64,000 bases of DNA from Coenobita brevimanus (Eukaryota > Arthropoda > Malacostraca > Decapoda > Coenobitidae): positions 11,523,235 to 11,587,234 of the forward strand of contig CM064681.1 of NCBI GenBank assembly GCA_032717465.1, given 5' to 3'. Position 1 is the first letter of the stretch; each line of letters starts with the position of its first letter. Both the position numbers and the translations under genes were made by a program. The notes under the pieces were generated by a model. That model worked only from the letters and a program-made list of their open reading frames with translations. It did no database searches and was not told where the DNA came from. Shown piece by piece: positions 28,312 to 44,629 of the stretch.

Positions 28312-29761
28312 AGAGGTAGGCAAAAACATTATCGCTCCACCTTCTAATGGCGGGTGATAAAAAGAAAACGGAAAATAAAACATCCGGCAAAGCAAGACAG
28401 ATGAGCCAGCATATTCTGGTATTTATCTGTGATTCCGGAGAAGGGTAGAGTTGTTTGTTGCAATTTGTCCGACCCATGGTTCACTATGGAGCATTAAAAT
28501 ATAATACGCATTGCTTGAGCCTATTCCTTCTACAATGATTTATAAAAATATGAGGCGACACCGGTATCATTTTAAACCAGACCTTGAAAATACTCCCCAC
28601 GATATCTTGAAAGTGTTCCCCACGATATCTGCGTCAGGTTTCACGAAAGGGTTAATTTCCTGCATAAATTTTTCCGCTTAAATGAACAAATCAGTGCACA
28701 TCTTACCAGTTTATTTATTCAATACGTTTTTTTTTTTTTTTTTTATCAGCCGTGGGATAGTCCTACTCTCTAAAGGTTAATACTTCCTTTAGCTCATAGA
28801 AGGCACATTTTCCTTTGGACACCGCCCAGTGATTCTTCTTCTTCCTTTATTTATTTATTTATTTTTTAAGTTTGGGATGCACAATCTAAGATTGAAAGTG
28901 TTGGAAAAATCTTAGCTGAATAATATTCATTAGGTTTCTTGGTCAGAAAAAGGCCAAGACAGTTATGGGAGGTACAGTATTTTATGCTTCTGTTTCAGTT
29001 GGTAATTATTTTTAACACGCCTATTGCCACATGTTTACTAATGAAATAAAATGCAACATTTTATGCCTCTACCTCGACACACCAACACCATCATTAGGAG
29101 GACTGCACACACTCATCTGTTTGCTGTGTGTCTACTTTCTTTTCTTTACAACAGACAACCTGTAATCAGGTGTTGCAACTGATTAAACTATAACATAAAC
29201 TGTTATTATCATTCTAGCTTCTGAATTATAGATTTTTTCATAATGATGCATGCTCTGATGAAGTAGCTGATCTGAATAAACTCTTTCCCACAGTTAATCA
29301 TAAGATACTGTACTAAGCCTCCTTGCATATATGAACTCTAATAATAAAGATATTCCCAGCAGGAGGCAATAATATTTATACAATTTCCATACACAGTGCT
29401 GGCAACCCGGAGGGGCAACTGCACTATCAGTTGAAGCTGGATGGTGGGAAGGGAAAGAAGAGTAGAATCAAACTCGTTGGTGCTAATATAATCATCAAAC
29501 CATGGAGACTCAACTGTGGCTGCAAACCATCAACGATGCCAAGTTGCACTACTGAAAGAAACAATTTAAAAATGAGAGAAATGGTCGATTTTTGCATCAT
29601 ATCCCATTTCACGTCACTCTTGGACATGGGCTGTGACACAACAAAGCTATACAAGATGTGTCAAAATTATATTGCCAGAGCACTGGGATCTGTAAACAAG
29701 GCTTATATGAATACAATGTTGTTGCCCATTTTATGATTGAGTGAACTGATGTAATATACTG
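28312..29761. other. No gene recognised
   Basis: Contains a poly-T stretch near 28,728-28,744. A 101-codon plus-strand frame at 29,431-29,736 has no family resemblance and no supporting context, so it is not annotated. Confidence 0.5.
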
Positions 29762-29994
<233 letters not shown>

Positions 29995-30692
29995 TTATGT
30001 GCAATATCATGTCATCTATATAATTACGATAATTTTTTATAACTGTTAGATGATGTTACCCAGTTTGGAAGTTCCACCTGAAAGTCAAAGGCTGAAACGA
30101 TACTTCTCTGTCAGTAGAATAATTCATTTCCTTATAATCATATACTCTACATTACCAACGAACACAATACCAATAGCATAATTAATTCACCCAGCCAGTT
30201 TACATACGAAGCAACTCCTGATTTCAAGCTCTGTATTAGCTGAAATGCAAGATGTGTATCCTGATGGTGATGGGATTGTTACTGTGTTGTGGAAAAGGAG
30301 TCTATATAAAATAATACTGCATTTTGGTTAAATATCATGTCTAAACAATAATTGGGTTATGATGCTCAACAGCTGTTAGGAATACTAGCTACTCAAGTTG
30401 GTTTGGTTTCTGTTTACACAAACAACGAACTGATTACTATTTAATCAAAAATATTATTAACTCTTCCAGTCCGAGAATATCACAATCAAAGTAAAATAAA
30501 ATTGTTTGCCATTACCCAAAACGCAGTATGAAAGACGTCCGTGGGATGTAGGAATTGAAGACATCCGGATAAATTCACTCCTGGAATCACTCCAGGAATA
30601 ACATGGTTTCATTCTGCATTAAACGTACAAGCCTTGCATAGCCTATATACCTGTCTCATATTGTGTGCCCTGCAGACTCTCTCACCCCGCCC

Positions 30693-30726
<34 letters not shown>

Positions 30727-32055
30727 CCTCCAATCCCAAGCAGATGCTTTGAATCTTACACATCGTTGTCATGGTTCAGAGGTCACATCTCGAAATTATA
30801 CTATACTGGGTATGCTCGGTGACCATCGCGGAAGAAGGCAATGAAAACACATAGGGATCTTTTTTCTTTCCTACTCTCTCCCAGCTACAAGCACAAAGGT
30901 TCGAATCTCCTTAAACCGATGATTTTCATTACCCAGAGTCAAAACTGTGATCTTTTATTAGTGTTTGTTTTGAATATTGACATATATACTGTAGCTGGGT
31001 ATTAGTGTACATATTACCTCCTGTGACCAACCTTATCCAATCCATTTAACGCCTTTCTTGCCACGAATGACCCACAAACCTCTTGGATTCGAACCAACGT
31101 GCACAGTAACACAGTCTTCTCTGACCTGAGATCTAGTGCCAACATGACATCTAGGAATATTCATTAATGATTTGTTAGAAATAGCGGTCATGGAGACTGT
31201 AATTTATAATTAAGTACGAAGAGATGCTCTAGACGCAAGTAAAAATAATACCAAAACTGAGGCATTAATAAAAATACCTGTAAAATTTCAGTCTGTTCCC
31301 AAAATTGTTGACAACTGGCAGACTCGGATCTTGGTCGATATCACTTACGGGCATCATGTCCTCTGCCCACTCTGTATAAATATAAACATTGTTTTGATTT
31401 GTTTCATTCTGCTGTCTCATACAAAAGTATAAAAGAGCCAAACTTACTTCTTACTTGGTTTCTGTCAGGACCAAGACTACAGAACACACAACTAGTTACC
31501 AATAGTACTACAAACACAGGGCTAATGGGATACTCACGAAGGAATATATAGCCACAGCGAAGCTTCCTCTTCTAACCGACCTCCAGCAGCAGCAGGAGTT
31601 TAAGATTGCCATGGAGCCGTATGTATGTGTGGTCTGGTGGATGTGATCACAGCAGCGGAGTCAGTGGTCTATGGAGCAGTCACTTCAGGGTAGTTGGACC
31701 ACTGATACAGCCCGGATAACTATCATGCTCTGGTGGAGATTGACATGCTCAAGTCCAGTGTCACTTTTTTTTTTTTTTTTTTTTTTTTTCTCCAATATCT
31801 AGCCAATTGCTGGCGCCACAAAGTGATAAGTAATAATGAGATCTATAGGCTCTCAAGTATCGGCACTCCTAGAGCACGTATCATTCTGAAACATCGATGA
31901 AGCATTGTGATATATGAGGCATCCTGTAATTATCTATATATCTATCGATTGCCAGACGTCATAATCCCGTAAGGAGTGGTCATTTGACTTTGAGTTATTT
32001 GTTTTATGGGGAGGGCACTAACCCTCCACCAACCCACTTGTTGACACGTAGGGAG
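29995..32055. other. No gene recognised
   Basis: Mostly AT-rich sequence with a (CA)n run near 30,696-30,724 and a T run near 31,767-31,790. I see no family-like frame on either strand. Confidence 0.5.
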
Positions 32056-32306
32056 CACGTATGGTTTGGTTATATGTTTACCACTCAGCGTTGTAAATGG
32101 TTTCTTGGCTTACAGGAAACCATTTGGCATGTCACTCGATGTAAAGCCACCTGTAAGGGAAAGAAAAGCAATAAGAAGTGACAGGAAAGATGGGAGAAAT
32201 AGGAAGAGAGGAGGGCAGGTACAGAAAAAGAATGATAAAGGCTAAGGAAGAAGTAGGCAGCACTACATCAAGTGAGTGGATGATGGTCGCCACCACCTAC
32301 CATAAA
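32056..32306. repeat. SINE-like repeat R1, diverged copy
   Basis: Matches the hairpin-bearing body of R1 (hairpin 32,095-32,125 with one mismatch) and ends with the GAGTGGATGATGG and CACCTACCA phrases. More diverged than the other copies, and not flanked by TA runs. Confidence 0.65.
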
Positions 32307-32310
32307 TAAG

Positions 32311-33480
32311 TGCAAATATTATCTCTGGTAATTATTAGAACTCAAAACTGCAACAAGATTCACTTGCTGGTGGTATATGTTTTGAGGCACCACATTTATT
32401 GACTCATGTGTGTTTGCGGAAGTTGCTCATTTTCACAACCATCGTATCCAAAGGTGCCGAATAATTTTTGTGTGGATGTACGAGAGTAAAAAAAAATCTA
32501 GATACGATTACATGCCGTTTTACTGCCTCGACCTTGTACATACCAATGGCATTTGGTGAACTATCATCCCTAATTCACATATTTTATAAAATTTTCTTTA
32601 TAATTGTTTTACTGAGTTAATTTTTAAATGAAAGAATGTGTATAAGAAAGGTCCAAAGGTTTTTACAGGGCAATCAGCTTAAAAGCTTTGTCGTACGGAT
32701 GGGATTAATGAGGTCTGTAGCTCGCTTCTGTTCAAAAGTTTCTCACGCTGAATAAAATTTTGTGGAGAAAATAACGAGATGGAGCACTGAGAGAGCACAA
32801 CACACACCCCCTTCTGATCAGTCTATGACCGATCTTTTGACCTAGTTTTTTTTATATTGACCTTTGATCAATTGTTCTTAAACTTGAAATACCTCATCCT
32901 TGCATGACCATGACCCCATCCACTAAAATTGGTTCATATTGGATCAAAAGCTTTTAAGCTGACATTGCTCTTGGACAAGACATTCGTGTTACTGTTTCCA
33001 AAATGCAGCAATTTAATCTATATCCGACCCTAAATTGTTTCACCAAGTTTACTCCAAATTGACAAAAACTTTTTGAGTTAATGTGCCAAAGTTTGACAAT
33101 GTCATGTGATCTCAACTTTTGACCGATTTTTCTCAAAATTAAAACTTCACCCTTGGCTAACATTTCATCTTTCTTCGAAATTTTGTCTAACTTGGATCAA
33201 AACTAGAAATTGTCCCATTCCCAACCTATTAACTTTGACCTTTCTCGGGCAATATCTAACGTGGTTCGGACCCAAAGGAGAATAAAACTCCTCTGTGAAA
33301 ATTAAACCAAGGTGATCCATTTTGCTATTTTAAAGCTTGAAGGGTCTCAAAGAGAAAAAGAAGACGATTAAGAAAAAGAAGAAAGTTGAAGAACAACGTG
33401 AAGAGATGTTTTTTTTGTGTGTGTTTTAGCATGTTAGTGATATGTTTTAGCTATTTAGGTGTTTCTGGTAGCTATAGACA
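32311..33480. other. No gene recognised before the second duplicate copy
   Basis: AT-rich sequence with recurring phrases such as TTGACCTTTGATCA, TTGGATCAAAA and TGACCTTTCTCGGGCAA, suggesting a degraded low-copy repeat. No coding signal. Confidence 0.4.
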
Positions 33481-33625
33481 AGTATGAAGATTAAAGCTAG
33501 ATGATTCTAAAAGAAGAAATTAAATACCTCTGTGTCTGGTAGTTACGAACGTTATTTGTCTGTTAAGAATTATGGACGCGATACATAGAATGTCTACCAA
33601 CACTCTGATAAAAGTAGCACCCACC

Positions 33626-33627
<2 letters not shown>

Positions 33628-33683
<56 letters not shown>

Positions 33684-34622
33684 AAGTCATCTTGTGGTGA
33701 TCCAAGTTTGGTGGGTTGGTTGGTCGGCGAGTGGGTGGATGGGTTGGAAGGTAGGGTGGGTGGCCATCATTGGCAGATGGGGTGGGTGGAGTGGATGAGG
33801 TTGGTGGGTGGAGTGAGCTTGCATGGTATGGTGGTGGTGCAGAATGGGTGGGTGGGTGCGTGGGAGGGATGGGGTGGTTCAGTGAATGGGAAACATGGGT
33901 GTAGTGTGGGTTTTGTATATGGATGGGTGGGCTTACTGGGTGGATTGGCGGACTTTTTGGGTGGATAAGTGGGCGTATTGCGTGGGTTGGTGTTTTTTTT
34001 TTTAGTGGATGGGTGGATGTGTGGCTTTCTGGAGGACAAACCAGATTTGCTTACTACACTGGATGAGTGGGTATGTGTATGGCTGGGTAGAGGGCTGGGT
34101 GAATGGAGGAAAATTGGTCCACTAGGGAAATGGGTCAACATGATAACTAGGTCCATGGCTGGAGTAGGTCCATGTGGTAAAATAGTTGCAAGGGGGATAT
34201 ATTCTTGGAGGAAAGGGGCTCATGTAGAAACAGGTCCAATAATTAAAAAAATGTATATATATCTGTGAAGGAAATAGAGCCATATGGAGATTAGGTGTGT
34301 TCCATGGGGAGAAAATATGGCCACGGTGAAAGCAGGTACATAGTGAAAATAAATCCTTGGTGAAAACAAGCCCATGAGGAACATAGATAATGAGAAGGAA
34401 AAAAATCCATATTAAAAACAATAGGTCCATGGTGAAAGTAAGTCCATACTGCAGATATGTCCAAAGGGGAAAAAGGTCCATGAAATAAAATTGGTCCATA
34501 GGAAAAAAAGTAAGTAGGTGGGAGAAAACTGATCCATGAAGAAAATAGGTCCAAGGAGTAAAAGAGGTCCATGGTGAAAACAGGCTCAGGGGGAGGAAAC
34601 GGGTCCACTTTGGGAAAATGGG
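33628..34622 (+). repeat. (GT)n, TGG-rich repeat and GGTCCAT minisatellite, second copy
   Basis: Same three blocks as at 148-1,140: GT run at 33,628-33,682, TGG-rich part to about 34,010, and GGTCCAT/GAAAA array from about 34,112 to 34,622. Differences from the first copy are one GT unit, one T and one A/G-run base. Confidence 0.75.
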
Positions 34623-35255
34623 TCACTGGGATGAAAAATGGTACATGAAAGTAAACTGGTGGGTAGGGAGATGTCCCCTAGAGGTATATTCAGAGACGGG
34701 CTTATGTGTTAGTATCCCTAAGCATTTGTTACTGCATCAAGATGTCGAGGTCCTGCCTCATTTGTTCTGTAGACTGTTTATAGACTCCCTACCCTCAGTG
34801 TTTCCTCACTTTGCAATTACAGTATCATAACGCACTTAACTAACCGCTGCAAATCTTCATAAAACTTCCATATCATCACTAACCTCTTTTTTTCTGATTA
34901 TGTTACCATTTCCTCACTGAGCTAGTGTGCTTCCCAACCTTCACTGTGCTTCCTAGTCTTCATTGTCTTCACTACAATGCTCTACCACCGTACTTCTATA
35001 TTTCCATTGTTTCCATAATTTCAATAAGGTTTATGACTTCCTGCGTTAATATTTCCTCCAAAACACGAAGTAATAAAAATTTAATGGTGAAATACACATA
35101 AAATCTTTCCCAAAGGAAGGGTGAAGGTCTAAATGAAAGAAAGGCGCAGCTACAGCCCTTAACAACAGCAAGAACAACTCTTGGCGGAATGACAGTACAG
35201 ACGCCCGGTCACACATGAAAAACGCATACAACCCCGTAGGAGCCGGACCTATGGC

Positions 35256-38350
<3,095 letters not shown>

Positions 38351-39590
38351 TTAGGTCCTTGATATGAATTTAACTGGGAATGGACAACCGACTAATGAAA
38401 ATGGCTCGTGAAAACATGAGATGGCAGTTTGAGTAGACATATCAGCACAAGGGAAAGGAAATGAATTTGGAGTACTCATCAACCACCGCAAGAAGGTACT
38501 TGTTCCGAGTGCGGGAAGTCTTAGGACCAACAAAATCAACTGGTAAATGATTAAACAGACACAAATCATGAATCAGGTTAGTTTTTGGAGGTTTGTAAGT
38601 TCCACATTTTAACTCGGAAAAAACAGTACTCTGAATACAAAACTCTCTATTTTTCCAGAGCAAATGCCAGATTCTTAGCTCTAACAAAGTTATATAGCCA
38701 AGTAGCACCTGGGTGGCATAGTGAAACCTGAATAGCCTCGAGAAGAGTGGAACTGACGGTAAAGGCAGTGGAACATGCTCGATGCAGAGTGTCACAAGGA
38801 ACATTTTCTAAACCAGATGATACTGAAGATAAAACTTATATCCAGAGAGTTGCAGGCTCCATCGCATTCTTAATTTTAGATGAATAACCCATACTGAACA
38901 TGAAAGACACTGTCCATTGGTCAGTCACTATTGTGAACCTCATCTCTATGAGAAACAGCCTCCGTTTATGTGCAGACTCAGTGATAAACGTAGCCTCCCT
39001 CTCAGTAGCAGATTGAAGCCCTTTGGATGAGGCCAAAGTCCTAAAGAAGAAAGCACTGAGCCTACCTTTCTGAGGCAGAGTGGCAGTCAAAGAGGTGACA
39101 GAAGCATCAGTTTCTATATGTAGGGGCAAATCATTGTCAAAACCAACCACAAAAGCCCTTCATGTCTCTTCCTTTAGGGGTTCGAAATACTGCATAGCTG
39201 AACTGTCCTTGGGCAAGGACTTTTCGTTCAATAGAGGCAGAATGCGAGCTGAGTAGTTAGAAACCCATAATGATTAATATGAGAGGAGACCTACAGTAAA
39301 GCACGTTTCATGGAGGCAGAGGCAGAGGGGATAGGCAAATCTTTAGGTGGTTTGAGGCACTCAGAATCGGGACAAAGAGCTCCATTAGAAATGAGGTAGC
39401 AGAGACAGCTCCTTTCCTTCAAGCTATATTGACATTTTCCTTCATTCAAGGTATGATAGTATTGGGAGGCAACCTACTTTATGCATTCAGAGTTACGATG
39501 ATGATAGTCCTTCCCTGCACCACATATTATGACATCATCAGTATGAGCATTGATTATTAACGATGATAACTGAATTGATTGCATGCTGGA
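38351..39590 (-). pseudogene. Degraded Ty3/gypsy-type element fragment (gag, RNase H, integrase pieces)
   Basis: On the minus strand, 39,150-38,836 reads as an RNase H-like block with LHIETDASVTSLTATL, FFFRTLASS, SATEREATFITES and FTIVTDQWTVSFMFS, the usual TDA...E...TD order. Next, about 38,640-38,442 reads KCGTYKPPKTN and VDFVGPKTSRTRNKYLLAVV-like phrases, the integrase N-terminal side and first catalytic Asp region. The linker between them is short, so an internal deletion is likely. To the right, at about 39,320-39,560, a broken frame has Cys/His-rich pieces (CGAGKDYHHRNSEC) resembling a gag zinc-finger region. No LTRs were found. It is unrelated to the env-bearing element at 47,022-58,301 at the sequence level. 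Confidence 0.65.
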
Positions 39591-40145
39591 ATACAGCCAC
39601 AACATTAGTTAAAGCAAAGAGGATTCTTGTACACTAAAATTATTGTCTGCCATGATAAATTTTCCTGAGATGTTGTTTAGGAGATACATTACATCCCCGT
39701 TATCTGATATCCCGGTAATCAGTAAATCACTGTAATGATGAAAATAAGCTAGGGACATTTCCCTGTGTTTAATGCACGCTCCTGCTATGACAGTAAAAGT
39801 GGCAGATGAGATGCCCAACACACGCACTGACGCACACGCAAGCCGACCTTCACTTGTCAGAGCTAATATTACCGACAATCTTTACACGCACATAAACCCA
39901 TTCTGATGCTTCTGTACAAGCCCCGTAGTTCCATCCACTCCTTTGAACAGCTTTGCCACTCTGTCCCCACCCCCTCTCTGTTCCTCTTTTACTTGTCCCA
40001 CGGTAGTCGTTGAATCTCCTATGTTCATTGCACTGCATCTTCTCTCACTCCCCTTTGTATTATCACAAACCCCGTCCAATCAGTTGTGTGCAATGCTGGT
40101 GATCGAAGGGCATCTCTGTGTGTGTGCTTTAAAGTGGATTTTGTC

Positions 40146-40221
<76 letters not shown>

Positions 40222-41136
40222 GTAACTGAAAGTCTGTGATAATGTCTAGCTGAGGTGCTACCCCTAGTGGAATGCATGGTGCTCAGGGTGCTGACTTATG
40301 ATGATGGCTTGACCAGAACCTTCACCACTTAAAGTTAGTTACACTTGTTTTGGGACTTTATTGTCTTTCCTCTGCTCCACCTCTTTTATTACTCTTTCTA
40401 TCATATCCATAGGTGATACAGTGAAAGAATGTTACCAAGTAAGGTATTAGAGGAGGACTAGGAAATAGCGACGGGGGTTGGATTTTTTTCTTTATTCTGG
40501 GTGTGTGCCCCTTGTCCTCAAACACAACCTCATTGAACCTATGTTAAGACTTTCCTGGAATCTGATTAATTGTTATCCGATCCACTTTCAATAATGTAAC
40601 CCCACTGGAGAAGAAGTTGGGGTGTACTTAATTGTTAAACTACATCGGAGTGTAAGGAATTTGTACTACTTCCACTGACAGTGAGGTTACATACATTAAT
40701 ATAATTCTGTCTTTCATAATTATATAGTAGCACGATGAGAATAGTCAACCCCACCATGAGAAGCGGGAGTAGGGTCACCAGTCATTGCAGTGATTCTTCA
40801 GGGCAAAGTAGATTTATTCAAAGTAGCAGTCACAGTAGTAGATCCTTGTAGCAGAGTAGTAGTAGCCATAGCAGTAGTTTCTCAACTTGAGTAGAAGCAT
40901 TCGCAATAGTAGGTTCTTGTGTGAAATAGCATTATTGTAGAAGTTGATCCACGAAATAGAGAAGAGGTAGCAGTGGCCATGGTCGTCAAAACAGCAGCTG
41001 AAGTCCCAGTGTTACAGTACCGTGTGCTGTACATACTTTGGCGAGATTCCCCTTCACCCCAGACTTGAAGCAAACTATGTTCTATGCAGGACAGCGGGAC
41101 TGGGGCTGGCTAGCATTACCGTACCGGAGTGCCAGT
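39591..41136. other. No gene recognised; (GT)n inside
   Basis: GT run at 40,146-40,219, shorter than in the first copy. No family-like frame otherwise. Confidence 0.5.
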
Positions 41137-42180
41137 CAAATGACGTCGGCGACCATGGAGCGCCACCTATCCCTTTCCTTCGCTATCCTGACCAGGTCCG
41201 CCACTCTCCATCCTCGGCCAATATAATCGAAGCGACAGTCCATAAACTTCATTCTCTGCCTTCCTCTTGCTCTTGTTCCCTGTAGTTTTTCCAGCAAACA
41301 GTTGCTCTCAAGTCCCTTAGCTTTAAGCATATGGCCAACAAACTTCAGTTGCCTCCTTCTCATGCATTTCATAATCTCTCTTCCCATTCCTGCCCTTCTC
41401 AGGTCTTCCTCATTTGTCACTGGAGGTGTCCAAGAAATTCTTAACAATCTTCGTAAAAAACACATTTCCATAGCTTCTGTCCACTTCTTCATATTCCTCC
41501 TTTTCCATGTTTCGCATCCATATATCAAAACTGACCATACAAAACATTTTAACATTCTTATTCTTATCTCCTTGCTCATACTTATATTGGTTAAAATCTT
41601 TACATTTCCATAAGTAGTTTTTGCCGTTGCAGCTCTTCATTTTATTTCCTTTTCACAATCTGCATCTTCTGATATTAGGCTTCCCAAGTATTTATAACTT
41701 TCTTCTTGCTTTATTTGTCTCCCTCGTACATTCACTATTATTGTCATCCTCTCTCTTTTCTTCGTTATTCCCATGAGCTCAGTCGTCTTAGCATTTATCT
41801 TCAGACCTCTTCCCTCGCAAGACTCTTGCAGCTTGCTTACCAGTTTCACAACTTTTCCCCCGAATCCGACAACAAAATTGTGCCATCTGCGTAAAGGATA
41901 TTATTCACAGTTCTTCCTCCAATACTTAGTCCTGCCACGTCCTCCACATCATCCATACACTTCTCTCCATACAAGGAAATCTGGAAGCAAGACACACCCA
42001 TGCCTCACTCCTCTCCGAATATCAACCCAGTCTGTCCTCTCATTTATTTTCACCATTATCCTATGATTCCAGTACATATTTGTTATCAACTTTATATCTT
42101 TAACATGCACCCCTATCTCCTGTAACATATTTACCATTTCTTCATGCATCACTGTGTCAAATGCTTTATCAAAATACAAA
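41137..42180 (-). pseudogene. LINE reverse transcriptase, C-terminal two thirds
   Basis: The minus strand from 42,180 reads [13 protein letters not shown], then [20 protein letters not shown] and the RHGCVL motif before palm block C. A frameshift follows; then come LVSKLQESCEGRGLKINAKT and YKYLGSLISEDADCEKEIK (41,849-41,637), and a long frame (41,579-41,136) with WSVLIYGCETW, MEMCFLRRLLRISW, RRRQLKFVGHMLKAKGLE and GTRARGRQRMKFMD. These are hallmarks of the endonuclease-RT proteins common in many invertebrate genomes. The catalytic YADD box falls in a broken stretch. The 5' end is truncated at (TA)n/(GATA)n. The clade is not assigned. Confidence 0.75.
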
Positions 42181-42182
42181 GG

Positions 42183-42354
<172 letters not shown>

Positions 42355-42357
<3 letters not shown>

Positions 42358-42522
42358 ATTGGAGCCCAGCGTCCAGAGTATTGGACAGAACTGGGAAATT
42401 TCAAATCTTGATGAAGTAGGGAACCCTATGAGCTTCGCGACTATAAGCCGATAGGCGAAGGGCGGTACGCTTAGTACTCTCCCAGTGCAATGCCTCGCCC
42501 AGTAGCTCTGGGGTCCAATGGG
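42355..42522. mobile_element. Small inverted-repeat element (MITE-like) within TA repeats
   Basis: 168 bases beginning CCCATTGGAGCCCAG and ending CTGGGGTCCAATGGG. The arms pair over about 15 bases with one mismatch. Both sides are alternating TA, so a TA target duplication would be invisible but is compatible. No coding capacity. It is called MITE-like on structure only. Confidence 0.6.

Positions 42523-42531
<9 letters not shown>

Positions 42532-42607
<76 letters not shown>
42532..42607. repeat. (GT)n microsatellite, second copy
   Basis: About 37 GT units following the MITE-like element. Confidence 0.95.
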
Positions 42608-42608
<1 letters not shown>

Positions 42609-42639
42609 CTATATCGTTCGTTCGTTTTTAAGGCTCTAG

Positions 42640-43460
42640 CATGCTTTCATGCGTCGGCCTTGGTCACCTAATGGTGGCTCTCCATGCTGCTCGATCTCTG
42701 GCAGCTTCCCTATTCAGTCCCTTATCCCCAAGGTCACACTCAATGAGCTCGTCCCAGGTCTTTTTCGGTCTGCCTCTCGCAACCCTCTCCGTAACATTAA
42801 CACTTCTCACTTTCTGTACCCAATTATCATCCCCCATCCTCTCCACATGGCCAAACCGTCCCAATCTACTACTCCTCATCACAACACCAATACCCTACAG
42901 ACAGATCCTACCCCTGAACTCTTCCATCATAAATCTAGACTCCCAGGCCTCACACTCAGGGACGCACTGCACATCCACTTAACCATTGTCATTTCTGTAC
43001 GCTTAAGCCTGCAAATATCCTCTTCCTTTTCTGCCCAAGTCTCACTACCATACAGCATTACACTGCAAACACATGCTGCATACAAAGATCCCTTAGCACG
43101 GAGGGAGAGCCCTGTCAGTGTCAGGAGAGGCAATAGCTCCCTCAACTTCTTCCAACCACTCCTCACTCCAGCCCCATCTCCAGCACATAACTTGTCTCCC
43201 AAATAACAAAGTTCTTCCACACACTCGAGAGACTCACCAGCAATGCTTTTGCTCTTGACAATCTCCACCTGTTTTCCCCGACACACTGCACACATGAAAT
43301 CAGCACTATCAATCATTGTACCTCTAATACCACTTCATCGCTTAGCAACCACATATCACAGACACTGCACAAGATGGAATCACTTCCCACGCCCTTGAGG
43401 CAAATCGCACATGACCACTCTCCCTCTTCTTTGACAGTACTGCCACCAGCCCTACATACC
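42640..43460 (-). pseudogene. LINE protein C-terminal fragment with a zinc-finger remnant
   Basis: On the minus strand from about 43,460 the frames give GVGSDSILCSVCDMW (a CxxC half-finger between RT regions), then MCAVCRGKQVE. The thumb follows, with CVEELCYLGDKLCAG, RSGWKKLRELLPLL, SLYAACVCSVMLYGSETW and MVKWMCSASL. After a frameshift the tail reads LGRFGHVERMGDDNWVQKV, RGRPKKTWDELIECDL and ARDRAAWRA (42,882-42,664). The RT palm is absent, so this is a 5'-truncated copy. The family is a common invertebrate LINE type distinct from the one at 41,137-42,180. Confidence 0.72.
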
Positions 43461-43505
43461 ATCACTTTTGTTACCAGCTGCGATAGCGATGCTGGTATTG
43501 TTTTC

Positions 43506-43509
<4 letters not shown>

Positions 43510-43566
<57 letters not shown>

Positions 43567-43920
43567 GCATGATAACTTCACAACCGCTGAAGATATCATC
43601 ACAAAATTTTACAGGTGAGTAGTTGAAAAAAGCTATCACGAGTTCGAAACTGGTGAGTGTAGGTCAAGGTCAGTCCGACTGTTACCATGCTTACTTCTCA
43701 ACCACACAAGTTATCACAAAATTTTACAGGTGTGTAGTAGGGATGAAAATCTCCCACGAGTATTGTTTTCTGTTTGTCTGTCTGTCTGTGTCTGTTTGCA
43801 CAATAAAATTGCAACCGCTTAAGGTATCATTACAAAATTACACAGGTGTGTAGTATGGATGAAAATCTACTAATTCGAAAATGATAAAAGTAGGTCAAGG
43901 TCAAGGTCATATTCCGAGCC
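43510..43920. repeat. (GT)n followed by degenerate ~115 bp units, second copy
   Basis: GT run (43,510-43,564), then about three imperfect units with AAAATTTTACAGGTG(T/A)GTAG cores and a GTAGGTCAAGGTCAAGGTC end. Confidence 0.6.
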
Positions 43921-44034
43921 GTGCTATATACTGTATGTGTCGGCCCACAGCTGGTGTATTTCCTGCCTTGGGTGGGCCTCTAGTTTTATCTGCATTTACT
44001 CTTAATCTCTTGTGCCCATGCCATCTCTCCAGTT

Positions 44035-44602
<568 letters not shown>

Positions 44603-44629
44603 TACCCTCACGTACACCCTGTGGTGGGG

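Noticed and set aside
29431..29736. 101-codon plus-strand frame
   Set aside because: No recognisable domain, no splice or promoter context, and a length expected by chance in this much sequence.
31767..31790. Poly-T run as the tail of a retroposed gene on the minus strand
   Set aside because: No coding or repeat body recognisable on its minus-strand 5' side.
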